Shown: piece after piece, positions 8,153 through 17,111 of the stretch
Numbering within the stretch: position 1 is the first letter of the stretch
Layout of the letters: the number at the start of each line of letters is the position of its first letter
NCBI RefSeq assembly: GCF_029835735.1
Contig: NZ_JAOEAL010000001.1
Location: forward strand, 3,038,001 to 3,102,000
Direction: 5' to 3'
DNA: 64,000 nucleotides
From: Shewanella sp. GD04112
Lineage (GTDB): Bacteria; Pseudomonadota; Gammaproteobacteria; Enterobacterales; Shewanellaceae
Notes under the pieces: model-generated
The model's input: only the letters and a program-made list of their open reading frames with translations
Told to the model about the DNA's origin: nothing
Database searches by the model: none
Program-made: the position numbers and the translations under genes

Positions 8153-8533
8153 ATGGACTCTGCATTTAATACCGCTGGTGCTTTAGGTTGGCATGAACTC
8201 ACGACCCACGATACCGAAGAAGCCATGCGCTTTTATGGCGAAGTGTTTGGTTGGCAGTTTAGAACGGTCAAAATGCCCCATGGTCAGTATCATCTCATTG
8301 AAAATCAAGGCGTAGGTATTGGCGGTATTACCGATAATCTGATCCCAGCATTACCTTCGCATTGGACGGGGTACGTCACAGTGGCCGACGTCGATTTGGT
8401 CGCTATTAATGCGAAAAAACTCGGCGGCGATATTCTCTTCGGCCCAGAGGATATTCCTAAAGTGGGTCGTTTTTGTTGGATAAAAGATCCACAGGGCGCC
8501 ATTATCGCCGCAATTAGTTACCTCTCAGCCTAA
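8153..8533 (+). CDS. VOC-family protein (glyoxalase-like)
   Basis: 126-residue single-domain protein of the vicinal-oxygen-chelate superfamily. Motifs are GWHELTTHDTEEAMRFYGEVFGW near the N-terminus and GRFCWIKDPQGAIIAAISY near the C-terminus; the latter is typical of the branch often annotated as bleomycin-resistance or 27 kDa antigen-like. Substrate unknown. I chose the ATG at 8153 (AAGGG nine bases upstream) because it puts the domain start where relatives begin. A TTG at 8075 with AGGA in front would add 26 unrelated residues. Confidence 0.85.
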   Translation: MDSAFNTAGALGWHELTTHDTEEAMRFYGEVFGWQFRTVKMPHGQYHLIENQGVGIGGITDNLIPALPSHWTGYVTVADVDLVAINAKKLGGDILFGPEDIPKVGRFCWIKDPQGAIIAAISYLSA

Positions 8534-8763
8534 GCCGTTTCGACTGCATCTAATTGCGTTTGATTGGCAGAAACGTTACTGCTGTGAACAGAGGGTTATT
8601 GTTTAATATTGCTTGACGTTCAAACTCGTTACCATAAGGTAATGCTCAGATTTAATTGGAAAAACTAAAAACAACTCATGTAAACCTGAGCATTATTCGC
8701 TAGAATAGTCGCATTTATTGATAGATTTCGCGCCTGCGTGCGTATTGGAGCCTTAATCTCACT

Positions 8764-11700
8764 ATGTTGACTCAGCTATCACGGTTAAAACTGGCGTTCT
8801 TTAGCCGTCCTCGATACCAACGAATTCTCGCCTATTTAACGATAATCTACTTAAGTTACCTGATTATCCTTGGACTGGTGCTCCCCAAGGCCGTAGTGTC
8901 TTTCGCCCCAGAGAAGCTTGCAGAAGTATTGGGCCGTCCTGTGACGCTGCAGGATATGCGGGTCAATCCTTTTACCTTCCAAGTCAATATCGAACAGTTC
9001 GAAGTTAAAGAGAAAGATAATCAAGCCTTTGCAGGATTATCTCAGCTGCAATTTGAAGTCAACTTTTGGCAGTCAGTGTTTAATCAAGCCGTGGTGATTG
9101 ACCATATCCAGCTGCAAGGCCCCTTCGCCAATATCCGTCGGTTTCAAACCCAAGGGAAAACCCAGTTTAACTTCGACGATATCATTACCACCCTCAATCA
9201 GGCGAAAACGCCGAGTGAGCCTGAAACTGCTACAGAAAGTACCCACCCACCGCGAGTGATATTAGGTGAATTCAGCTTAACGGCGGGCAAGGTCAAATTT
9301 GATGATAAAATCACCCAAGCCTTGGTTGATTACCCCAATATCAACTTCAAACTCAGTCAGTTAGATACTGAGTATTTGATGACGGCCAATCCTGCAAGCC
9401 CTGCAAATGGCCAAGCGACGACATCTCAGGATAAGCCAGCTACGGACACAACTCAGGCCAACTCTGCATCGAACCCTCCGAGTATTCTGCACAACCAATT
9501 TGTCGCCCAGTTGCAGGATGCCCATGCGGGCGAAGTCAGCCTTGCCGGACAATTCCAGCTTTTCCCCTTTAAGCTTGTCGGGGATGCACAGCTCGCCAAA
9601 CTGCAACTCGCTCCACTCTGGCAATTTGTAGCCGACCAATTCAAGGTAAAACTGGCGGCGGGTGAACTCAGTATCAGCAGTCATTACCAAGTTGAGTTGC
9701 CAGCCGATGGAAACGTACAACTCACAGCCGACCGCGGCCAAGTGATTGTAGAGAAAGTTGATTTACTCAATGGCGACCAGTCCGTTATCGCCTTACCCTT
9801 GCTGGCGATTGATGGAATTAACCTCAACCTCGCCAAGCAACGTGTCGACATTAAGCAAATCCACAGTGAAGGTTTAAGCCTTAAAGCCAAGTTGGACGAA
9901 CAAGGCATCGATTTAGCGCAGTTGTTAATGCCAAAATCTATGGCTGCCAGCACAGATACCGCAGCGCCGAACACATCAGCTGAAGCACAAACACCAGAAA
10001 CAGCAGCTGAAACGAACGCGTCAGCCACATCGGCTTCACAAGCGGCCTCGGATACGAGCGCGACTGAACAGCAAGATGCCTGGTTAGTGACACTGGGCGG
10101 CCTGAGTATTGAAAACTACGATATTCAACTTGCGGAACATAAACTCACCCAAACCGCGCAGCAATGGCGTGTTTATCCCCTTAATTTTGCAACACAAACC
10201 ATAGTGAGCGATTTAAAGGCGCCAATCGAATACGAACTTTCCTTTGCTCTAAATGATAAAGGACGCTTTATCTCCAAGGGGCAAGTCGATGTGCCTAGCG
10301 AGTCAATTAACGCCGACCTTAAAGTCGAGCAGCTCGCCTTAGCCCAATTCCAACCTTACCTCGCTCCCTATGTGAATATGCAGCTCAGCAGCGGCCTGTT
10401 CAGCAGTGATGGCAAGCTAAATGCCGACGGCAAAGGCAAAGCGATTTATCAAGGCAGTGTTGAGCTGGATGATTTGAGTATCCTCGACAACATTCGTAAA
10501 GCCCCTTTGGTTAAATGGCAAAAAATGCATATTAATCAGCTCGATTTTGACCAGCAGCTGAATAAAATTAATATCGACCATTTAAGCTTTAATCAGCCCT
10601 ACGCTAAGGTGGTTATCGCAAAGGATCGCACGACCAATATCAGTAATCTAATTGTGGAAACGCCTGCGACCGACGCGTCTGAGACGACTGCGACAACGAC
10701 AAAGACAGTGGCTAAGCCGCAGAGCAGCCCCAACGCAACGGCTAAGCAGCCCGAATTAAGCTTAGATATTCAGAAAATCAGCTTTAACCAAGGCTCGGCA
10801 TTTTTCGCCGATAACTCCCTCACGCCTAACTTTGCCTCAGGCATTGAGCAGCTTGAAGGCAATATCAGTCACTTATCCTCTAAACCCGGCACGACAGCAT
10901 CGGTCGATATTAAAGGGAAAATCGATCGTTATGCGCCAGTGACCCTAAAAGGGGATATTAACCCACTGCTGGATAAGCCTTATCTTGACTTAGACCTTGT
11001 GTTTAAGAGTGTCGAGCTGACCTCTGTGAATCCTTATTCAGGCACCTATGCGGGGTATTACATCGATAAGGGGCAATTGTCCTTAGCGCTCAACTACAAA
11101 CTGGAGCAAAACCAACTCAAGGGCAGCAACCACTTAGTGATTGATCAGCTTAAGCTCGGTAAGCGCAGCAACAGTGACTTAGCCACCAGTTTGCCCGTAA
11201 CATTAGCGATTGCCCTGTTACAGGACCGCCACGGCGTGATTGACCTTGGGATGGAGGTCTCCGGCGACTTAGACTCACCCAGCTTTAGTGTCGGCGGTAT
11301 TATCATGACGGCCATCACCAATGTGATCACCAAGGCCGTAACAGCGCCCTTCTCTTTCCTTGCGGGCCTTGTAGGCTCCGATGAAACCTTGGATAAAATC
11401 CCCTTCAATCCAGGGCAATTTGTACTCAGCCCACATGAGCTAGAAAGCTTAGATAAGCTCGCTAAAGGCTTAGACGATCGCCCAATGCTCAAGCTGAGCC
11501 TTGAAGGCAGCGTCGATGCCATCAAGGATAGCCAAGCAATCGCCGAGCGCATGATGAAACGCAAGCTTGCCACGCTAGCCAATCTGCCACTGGCGGAATT
11601 ACCCGCGGATCTCAGCCCGAGCCAATTCCCAACCGAAGGCTCACTGGCCGATGCGCTAGTCAAACTGTACGAGCAGGAAGTCAAAACCAATCCGGATGAT

Positions 11701-11976
11701 GTGAAAGACACTATTGTTGCTGAGACCAAAGATGCGCCACTGAGCAAAGAGGAACTCACCACCCGTTGGCATATTGCGCTGTATAACCTCACGGTAAAAG
11801 CGCAAACAGTCAGCCCTGGCATGCTAGGTGATTTAGCCCAAGAGCGGGCTAAGTCGGTTAAAGCCTACCTTGTCGACACTAAAGGAATCGCGCCAGAGCG
11901 GATTTTCCTACTCGAGAGCCGAGTGACCCTGAGCCAAGATGCGGCGCAGGTGAATATGAGTATCGACGCAAACTAA
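8764..11976 (+). CDS. Large DUF748 (AsmA-like) envelope protein
   Basis: 1070 residues. One N-terminal membrane anchor (about 20-42, YLTIIYLSYLIILGLVLP) is followed by a very long periplasmic region made of DUF748 repeats, a relative of the AsmA/TamB-type beta-taco proteins that bridge the periplasm or act in lipid and outer-membrane homeostasis. Low-complexity Ala/Thr/Ser linkers sit near 150-160, 215-240, 390-440 and 635-665. The last 150 residues resemble an OmpA-like region (LAQERAKSVKAYLVDTKGIAPERI). It stands alone between clear boundaries and ends in a good terminator. A role in envelope integrity is inferred from the family. Confidence 0.9.
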   Translation: MLTQLSRLKLAFFSRPRYQRILAYLTIIYLSYLIILGLVLPKAVVSFAPEKLAEVLGRPVTLQDMRVNPFTFQVNIEQFEVKEKDNQAFAGLSQLQFEVNFWQSVFNQAVVIDHIQLQGPFANIRRFQTQGKTQFNFDDIITTLNQAKTPSEPETATESTHPPRVILGEFSLTAGKVKFDDKITQALVDYPNINFKLSQLDTEYLMTANPASPANGQATTSQDKPATDTTQANSASNPPSILHNQFVAQLQDAHAGEVSLAGQFQLFPFKLVGDAQLAKLQLAPLWQFVADQFKVKLAAGELSISSHYQVELPADGNVQLTADRGQVIVEKVDLLNGDQSVIALPLLAIDGINLNLAKQRVDIKQIHSEGLSLKAKLDEQGIDLAQLLMPKSMAASTDTAAPNTSAEAQTPETAAETNASATSASQAASDTSATEQQDAWLVTLGGLSIENYDIQLAEHKLTQTAQQWRVYPLNFATQTIVSDLKAPIEYELSFALNDKGRFISKGQVDVPSESINADLKVEQLALAQFQPYLAPYVNMQLSSGLFSSDGKLNADGKGKAIYQGSVELDDLSILDNIRKAPLVKWQKMHINQLDFDQQLNKINIDHLSFNQPYAKVVIAKDRTTNISNLIVETPATDASETTATTTKTVAKPQSSPNATAKQPELSLDIQKISFNQGSAFFADNSLTPNFASGIEQLEGNISHLSSKPGTTASVDIKGKIDRYAPVTLKGDINPLLDKPYLDLDLVFKSVELTSVNPYSGTYAGYYIDKGQLSLALNYKLEQNQLKGSNHLVIDQLKLGKRSNSDLATSLPVTLAIALLQDRHGVIDLGMEVSGDLDSPSFSVGGIIMTAITNVITKAVTAPFSFLAGLVGSDETLDKIPFNPGQFVLSPHELESLDKLAKGLDDRPMLKLSLEGSVDAIKDSQAIAERMMKRKLATLANLPLAELPADLSPSQFPTEGSLADALVKLYEQEVKTNPDDVKDTIVAETKDAPLSKEELTTRWHIALYNLTVKAQTVSPGMLGDLAQERAKSVKAYLVDTKGIAPERIFLLESRVTLSQDAAQVNMSIDAN

Positions 11977-12005
11977 ATACTCACCAACACCAAAACATGG
12001 ATAAT

Positions 12006-12034
12006 AAAACGCCCAGTCCTCACTGGGCGTTTTT
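12006..12034 (+). terminator. Terminator of the DUF748 gene
   Basis: AAAACGCCCAG-TCCTCA-CTGGGCGTTTT, then a T-rich tail, 30 nt after the stop. Confidence 0.9.
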
Positions 12035-12207
12035 ATAGCTAAAGTCGACTAACAGCCTCACTCTCAATTACTTGGCCTCACGCCCCCCTTAGGTTACACT
12101 CTGCGGCTTTATGCGAGCGGAATCACATTTCGCCAAGTCTTTTCGACAGCGGAATACCCATTTGCCACCATACTGCGGCGCGCTAACACACTTTATTCGA
12201 GGTAATT

Positions 12208-12564
12208 ATGTTTATTATTCGCTGGATTTTAGGCCGGATCATTTTGTTACTGAACTTTGTGTTCACCCCAAAGAAGCGCAAACGCCCACAGGCAGAACAA
12301 CAACAAATTGACGCCCAGACCCAAGCGCTGGCCTTATATCAATACAATGCCTGCCCTTTCTGCGTGAAAGTGCGCCGCGCCATGCGTCGTCAAGGACTGA
12401 ATATTCAAACGGTTGATGCAAAACAATCTCCGCACAAAGATGAGCTCATTGCTCAGGGCGGTAAACAACAGGTTCCTTGTTTACGCATCGAAGAAAATGG
12501 CCAAGTACAATGGCTGTATGAGTCGAAAGAAATTATTAACTACTTAGATCAACGCTTTGCCTAA
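12208..12564 (+). CDS. Membrane-anchored glutaredoxin
   Basis: 118 residues. A hydrophobic N-terminal segment (about 2-20) is followed by a basic stretch KKRKRP and then a glutaredoxin-fold domain with the dithiol site Cys49-Pro-Phe-Cys52, the cis-Pro loop QQVPCLRI and a C-terminal SKEIINYLDQRF helix. The order hydrophobic-basic-domain predicts an inner-membrane anchor with the redox domain in the cytoplasm. Glutaredoxins reduce disulfides or glutathione adducts; the target of this tethered form is unknown. Monocistronic. Confidence 0.88.
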   Translation: MFIIRWILGRIILLLNFVFTPKKRKRPQAEQQQIDAQTQALALYQYNACPFCVKVRRAMRRQGLNIQTVDAKQSPHKDELIAQGGKQQVPCLRIEENGQVQWLYESKEIINYLDQRFA

Positions 12565-12571
12565 ATGAAAT

Positions 12572-12595
12572 GCGCGCCCTATGGCGCGCTTTTTA
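12572..12595 (+). terminator. Terminator of the glutaredoxin gene
   Basis: GCGCGCC-CTAT-GGCGCGC followed by TTTTTA, immediately after the stop codon. Confidence 0.9.
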
Positions 12596-12651
12596 TTTAC
12601 GCCTAGCTTTAGCACCACGTTTATTTGCGCCTTTTTTATTTACGCCTTTAA

Positions 12652-13341
12652 TTACTTACGCCAAAGATATTCGCGATCCGAATAGTCAAACAACCATTGG
12701 GGTTGGTACACCACCAAAAGCGTCACCGCCATGCCATTGAGTAGCGCTTCGGGGAACGCTAATAGCGGGATTAACATCAGATAATTATCAATCAACACGC
12801 CCCAGTCATAATCCATTGACCACCACAGCCAGAATGCCCAACTGAATTGATGAAAAACCGTCGACAACCCTGCGTTAATAAAGGCGCCGACAAAAATAAA
12901 CACAAAAATATGCTTAGGAAACAAATGATAACTACGGCTGTAGAGGATAAAGGCACAGAACAGCGGAATAGCGATAGCAAACAAGCTAAAGGCACCAAAT
13001 TCGGCGGGCTGTTTTAACACAAACACACTGAAAAATGCGCTCGGTAGCAGCAAGGCAACCGTGGCTAAACGCCAACCAAACATCAGTAGGCAAGTGACTA
13101 TGCCTAAGAAGTGTAAATGCAATCCCACTTGAATACTGGCATTGAGCAACCACAGGGTATTTACCGCAATCAGGGTCAATAACAGCCGCCATTGTAAGCC
13201 TTTGTCCTTCAGTACTTGCTGTAGCTCCTCCTTAGGCCAAATGGCATAAATCCACAGCGCCAGTAGCAATAGACTTAGGCACTGCAATGGGCTGATATCC
13301 CATTCGATTTGTGCCAAACGATTCGCCCAAAAGTCCAACAT
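12652..13341 (-). CDS. CbiM-like energy-coupling factor transporter membrane protein
   Basis: 229 residues with about six to seven membrane spans. It resembles the S-component/permease family of cobalt- and nickel-uptake ECF transporters: VGLHLHFLGIVTCLLMFGW near residues 70-90 and LAFPEALLNGMAVTLLVVY near 195-213 match CbiM-type blocks. The canonical CbiM N-terminal Met-His metal-binding motif is absent. No CbiN, CbiQ or CbiO gene lies nearby, so it is an orphan, and transport of metal is not secured. Confidence 0.75.
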   Translation of the reverse strand: MLDFWANRLAQIEWDISPLQCLSLLLLALWIYAIWPKEELQQVLKDKGLQWRLLLTLIAVNTLWLLNASIQVGLHLHFLGIVTCLLMFGWRLATVALLLPSAFFSVFVLKQPAEFGAFSLFAIAIPLFCAFILYSRSYHLFPKHIFVFIFVGAFINAGLSTVFHQFSWAFWLWWSMDYDWGVLIDNYLMLIPLLAFPEALLNGMAVTLLVVYQPQWLFDYSDREYLWRK

Positions 13342-13506
13342 GACAAAGGCTCCCTCAGTACAGCGCCATTCGGCGTGATAAAGCGGTAAAGATAATCACG
13401 GTATACGAGAGTCAGTATATCGTGAATAAAACCCATAATTGCATGATATTTCGCGGCATATTAAGGTATTCTTCGATAAGTGAATCACCTAAGAGTAATC
13501 CTTCAT

Positions 13507-13971
13507 ATGCCATTAAGATCGATAAGTCTGACACTGCTGAGCTGCTTTACCCTACTCGCCTGTAGCAGCGCCCCGATAGATCCCACTGAGTTTGCGGGTA
13601 AGTTTAAAGATAAGCTCACCACAGATCTGCGAGCCGATGGCCTAAAACTCTTTACCTATCAAGCCGGTTTAGCCGAAGACAAATCGAAAAAGGATAATGC
13701 CGAGCGCCCCTTCCCCCACGAAGAACGCATGCGCCAAGTCGCCCAAGATCCTAGAGAACAGCGCCGCAGTCGTAAAGAGCAGGCCGACTCACTCGAGATT
13801 TGGGGTAAACAGGTGGAGCTGGGCTTAGAAAAAACCTTAGAAATGACAGGCTATTGCCGCGAGGGTTATTTCGAATTGAGTCGAAATATTGAATCGGGAC
13901 GCGGCGAAATTCGTGGAGAATGTAAAGAAGGCGCCACCGAGGAAGACAAACAAAAATTTGCGCGCTTTTAG
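13507..13971 (+). CDS. Putative lipoprotein of unknown function
   Basis: 154 residues. A short lipoprotein signal peptide ends in lipobox LLAC with the acylated Cys at residue 19, followed by Ser-Ser, a residue pair that fits outer-membrane sorting. The mature part is highly charged and helical (EERMRQVAQDPREQRRSRKE). Two late cysteines (in GYCREGY and GECKEG) could form a disulfide. I do not recognise a family. The ATG at 13507 is preferred over an upstream GTG at 13480 because it gives a normal-length signal peptide. Confidence 0.8.
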   Translation: MPLRSISLTLLSCFTLLACSSAPIDPTEFAGKFKDKLTTDLRADGLKLFTYQAGLAEDKSKKDNAERPFPHEERMRQVAQDPREQRRSRKEQADSLEIWGKQVELGLEKTLEMTGYCREGYFELSRNIESGRGEIRGECKEGATEEDKQKFARF

Positions 13972-14008
13972 CAAGTTTGAGTGCTTATCTTTACCAGTAA
14001 AAAGAAAA

Positions 14009-14035
14009 AATAAGGGCGAAGTTATCGCCCTTATT
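14009..14035. terminator. Bidirectional terminator between convergent genes
   Basis: AATAAGGGCGA-AGTTA-TCGCCCTTATT with T-rich flanks (TTTTTTCTTT on the minus strand). It separates the lipoprotein gene from the convergent Trm112 end of the lpxK operon. Confidence 0.8.
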
Positions 14036-14099
14036 TCAACGCTTTACTTAGCTAACTCACTGAACGCTAAATCAAAGCCTCAATTCATTCAGTCTGCAA

Positions 14100-14279
14100 T
14101 TAAACCGCTTCGTTTAAGGGAACTGCACGGTTTTCGAGTAACACAGGGATCCCATCCGTGATTGGATAGGCTAATTTGTCTGCCTTACAAATCAATTGCT
14201 GCGTTGTTTTATCGTATTCCAATTTTCCCTTGCACACAGGGCAAGCGACTATGTCTAACAGTTTTTTATCAAACGCCAT
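14100..14279 (-). CDS. ycaR: Trm112-family zinc-ribbon-like protein (YcaR)
   Basis: 59 residues with the Trm112/YcaR signature LLDIVACPVCKG (Cys13, Cys16) and YPITDGIPVLLE. In E. coli ycaR lies between lpxK and kdsB; here it directly follows lpxK, overlapping its 3' end by 11 bp. Trm112 proteins in eukaryotes and archaea activate methyltransferases; the bacterial role is not settled. The start at the ATG giving MAFDKKLLD is chosen because that is where relatives begin; an upstream in-frame Met at 14318 would add residues read inside lpxK. Confidence 0.9.
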   Translation of the reverse strand: MAFDKKLLDIVACPVCKGKLEYDKTTQQLICKADKLAYPITDGIPVLLENRAVPLNEAV

Positions 14280-15276
14280 GGGATTTTCCTTGTTTAGCTG
14301 CAGCCACAGAGCGCACACGGCTCAGCAGCTGTTGATCAAATTGTGGCGATAGCTTGGCATCCACAGCCAAATACCACCAGTTTTCTTGTGCAAAATCGCG
14401 ACATTTAACCGCATCTTTTTCTGTCATCATCAGCGGGCGAGATGCCGCAAGCTCGCATAACACGTGTTTATCGTAGGCTTGGTGGTCATCAAAACCATGG
14501 GATAACGCGAGTTGAATACCTTGCTGCGTTAACGTCTCAAAAAAGCGCGCCGGATGACCAATGCCCGCCATCGCCACTACAGGTAGCGTCGGGTCAAACA
14601 GGGCCTTTGCCTTAGGGTTGACTGGTAACACCGCACTTGGACTCAGCTGCATCTCATATTGATTGGCCTGCGCGGGTCCACCATTGACCACCACAAAATC
14701 CACTTGATTTAGGCGCCAAGCCCCTTCCCGTAGCGGCCCTGCGGGCAGCAAATGACGATTCCCTAAACCGCGCTTTCCATCAATCACCACCAGCTCAATG
14801 TCACGGCCGAGGGCGTAATGCTGCAAGCCATCGTCACAGATAATCACATCTACCGCAAACTCTGCCAGCAACGCCTTAGCGGTATCGACACGTTTGGCTC
14901 CCACCACCATAGGCACGCTGGTGCGCGCGACTATCATGGCGGGCTCATCGCCTACTGCCGCCGCGCTATCTGCCGCGGTAACAACTTTGACCCCTTGGAT
15001 ATCCGCACCATAACCACGGCTGATGACGCCAGGGTTAAACCCCTGTTGGCGCAGCAGTTCAATCAAATAGATGACTGTGGGGGTTTTACCGCTGCCGCCA
15101 ACGGTAATGTTACCGACGACGATAACGGGCACGGGTAATGCGGTTTGAGATTTGAGTCCCAAGCGAAACAGGCTGCGACGAATCGCAGTAATCAAGGCAA
15201 ATAGCACAGAAAACGGCAACAAGAGCCACCGCAATGGGTGGCCCTCGTACCAGATTTTATTCACCAGCGCCTGCAT
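14269..15276 (-). CDS. lpxK: Tetraacyldisaccharide 4'-kinase LpxK
   Basis: Phosphorylates the 4' position of lipid A disaccharide at the cytoplasmic face of the inner membrane, the sixth step of the Raetz pathway. N-terminal membrane-associated helix (about 15-35), then a P-loop at VVGNITVGGSGKTP with Lys64-Thr65. The DDGLQHY motif is near residue 150. 335 residues, normal length. It starts directly after the msbA stop, so the two are translationally linked. Confidence 0.96.
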   Translation of the reverse strand: MQALVNKIWYEGHPLRWLLLPFSVLFALITAIRRSLFRLGLKSQTALPVPVIVVGNITVGGSGKTPTVIYLIELLRQQGFNPGVISRGYGADIQGVKVVTAADSAAAVGDEPAMIVARTSVPMVVGAKRVDTAKALLAEFAVDVIICDDGLQHYALGRDIELVVIDGKRGLGNRHLLPAGPLREGAWRLNQVDFVVVNGGPAQANQYEMQLSPSAVLPVNPKAKALFDPTLPVVAMAGIGHPARFFETLTQQGIQLALSHGFDDHQAYDKHVLCELAASRPLMMTEKDAVKCRDFAQENWWYLAVDAKLSPQFDQQLLSRVRSVAAAKQGKSHGV

Positions 15277-17079
15277 TTAGCTACCGAACTGCATTTGGTA
15301 TAACTTGGCATACATACCGCCAAGTTCCAGAAGGGATTTATGGGTACCGCGCTCGACGATACGACCTTGATCGACCACTAAAATTTGATCGGCACTTTCA
15401 ATGGTCGACAAACGGTGGGCAATCACAACCGAGGTGCGGTTTTGACGTAGATTATCCAGCCCCTGCTGAATCGCCTTCTCAGATTCAGTATCGAGTGCCG
15501 AGGTGGCTTCATCGAGGATCAGCACAGGCGCATCGCGCAGCATAGCGCGGGCAATCGCGATACGTTGTCTCTGGCCGCCCGATAATAACACGCCGTTTTC
15601 ACCCACTTGGGTGTCTAAACCTTCGGGCAATTGCTCGATAAACTCCATCGCGTGAGCTAAGGTCGCCGCTTGGATAATCTGCTCGCGGGTCGCTTCGCCG
15701 GGATAGGCATAGGCGATATTGTTGGCAATAGTATCGTTAAACAGCGTCACTTGCTGCGACACAAGTGCCACTTGATTACGTAACGATTTCAATGAGTAAT
15801 CATAGATGCTGACATCATCGAGCAAAATATCGCCAGACTCCAAGCCAGTGTAGAAACGCGTCACCAGACTGGCGATAGTGGATTTACCCGAACCAGAACG
15901 ACCGACTAAGGCCAAGGTTTGCCCTTGAGTCACCTCGAAGTCGATATTATCTAAGGCGCGGCGCTCCTGCCCATCGTAGCTGAAGGACACATTATCGAAA
16001 CGTAAGTTGCCCTTAGCACGCTTGACGGTATAAGTACCCGTATCCGACTCTGGCAAAGTATCTAACAGTTCAAAGACCGTGGTACAGGCCGCAATACCGC
16101 GCTGAAATTCGGCGTTCACACGCGTGAGGTTTTTGATGGGTTGCAGCATGGCCATCATAGCGCCGAGAATGGTCGCGAAGGTACCTGCGGTCAAATCGGC
16201 TTTCATGCTATCGAGGCTCGCCGCATAGAGCACAAAGGCCAAGGCAAAGGAACCAATTACCATGATCAGCGGCTGGCTAATGGCCTGCGCGACCGCGAGT
16301 TTCATATTTTGATGACGGTTTCTGTCATTCACTCTGGCGAAACGCGCCGTTTCGGTTTCTTGTCCGCCGAAGGCCAAGACGTTTTTATGACCTTTGATCA
16401 TCTGTTCGGTGGCAGCACTGACATCGCCCATCGCCGTTTGGATTTGTTTCGATACCTTACGGAAACGGCGACTGACAATAGTGATCACCAACCCCATAAT
16501 AGGGCCAATCACTAAAATGCAGAGGGAAAGCTTCCATGAGTTATAAAACATCAGCGCAAGCATACCGATAACCGTCACCCCATCGCGCACAATGGAGATC
16601 AAGGCGCTGCCTGATGCGCGGGCAATTTGCTCGGTATCGAAGGTGACTTTTGAAATCAAGTTCCCGGTGTTTTCTTTATCCATGTAGCTCACGGGCAAGC
16701 TCAGATAATGCTCAAACACCTGCTGACGCATATCCATGATCAAACGCGCACTCATGTAAGAAATGCCGTAGGTGGAGACAAAGTTCGCAAAACCACGCAG
16801 GGAAAACATCAAAATAACCACTATCGGCGCCATTAATAACACTTGGTTATCGGCATGAAAGCCTTGCGTGGTGGGAAGTGCGATACCGTTACTGATCGCC
16901 GGTGCACTGGAAAAGCCTTTATCGATAAAAGGACCGATAAAAGAAATAAAGGCCGCGTCGACAAGCCCATATACAATCAGGCCGACAACTGAAAGCAAAA
17001 ACATGCCCTTCATCGGTTTGAGGTAGCCCAGTAGTCGTTTGAAAACTGTCCACATTTCGTCTTTAGGAGATGCTGTCAT
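15277..17079 (-). CDS. msbA: Lipid A export ATP-binding/permease MsbA
   Basis: ABC exporter half-transporter that flips core-lipid A across the inner membrane. The N-terminal six-helix transmembrane domain covers about 20-320. The nucleotide-binding domain has Walker A GRSGSGKST near residue 390, signature LSGGQRQRIAIARA and Walker B VLILDEATSALD, then the H-loop IAHRLST. About 600 residues, as in E. coli. The ATG at 17079 is preferred over a GTG three codons upstream. It lies between comEC and lpxK in the conserved order. Confidence 0.96.
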   Translation of the reverse strand: MTASPKDEMWTVFKRLLGYLKPMKGMFLLSVVGLIVYGLVDAAFISFIGPFIDKGFSSAPAISNGIALPTTQGFHADNQVLLMAPIVVILMFSLRGFANFVSTYGISYMSARLIMDMRQQVFEHYLSLPVSYMDKENTGNLISKVTFDTEQIARASGSALISIVRDGVTVIGMLALMFYNSWKLSLCILVIGPIMGLVITIVSRRFRKVSKQIQTAMGDVSAATEQMIKGHKNVLAFGGQETETARFARVNDRNRHQNMKLAVAQAISQPLIMVIGSFALAFVLYAASLDSMKADLTAGTFATILGAMMAMLQPIKNLTRVNAEFQRGIAACTTVFELLDTLPESDTGTYTVKRAKGNLRFDNVSFSYDGQERRALDNIDFEVTQGQTLALVGRSGSGKSTIASLVTRFYTGLESGDILLDDVSIYDYSLKSLRNQVALVSQQVTLFNDTIANNIAYAYPGEATREQIIQAATLAHAMEFIEQLPEGLDTQVGENGVLLSGGQRQRIAIARAMLRDAPVLILDEATSALDTESEKAIQQGLDNLRQNRTSVVIAHRLSTIESADQILVVDQGRIVERGTHKSLLELGGMYAKLYQMQFGS

Positions 17080-17111
17080 TGAAAACACTAAATTATGGCA
17101 AAGTGGCCATT

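Noticed and set aside
11145..11822. 225-codon minus-strand frame within the DUF748 gene
   Set aside because: It is antisense, Ser/Leu-rich and without any domain; codon pattern is a shadow of the DUF748 frame.
12595..12651. Reading KGVNKKGANKRGAKARRK on the minus strand after the CbiM-like gene
   Set aside because: It is out of frame with the gene, has no start, and results from imperfect repeats of TTTATTTACGCCT.
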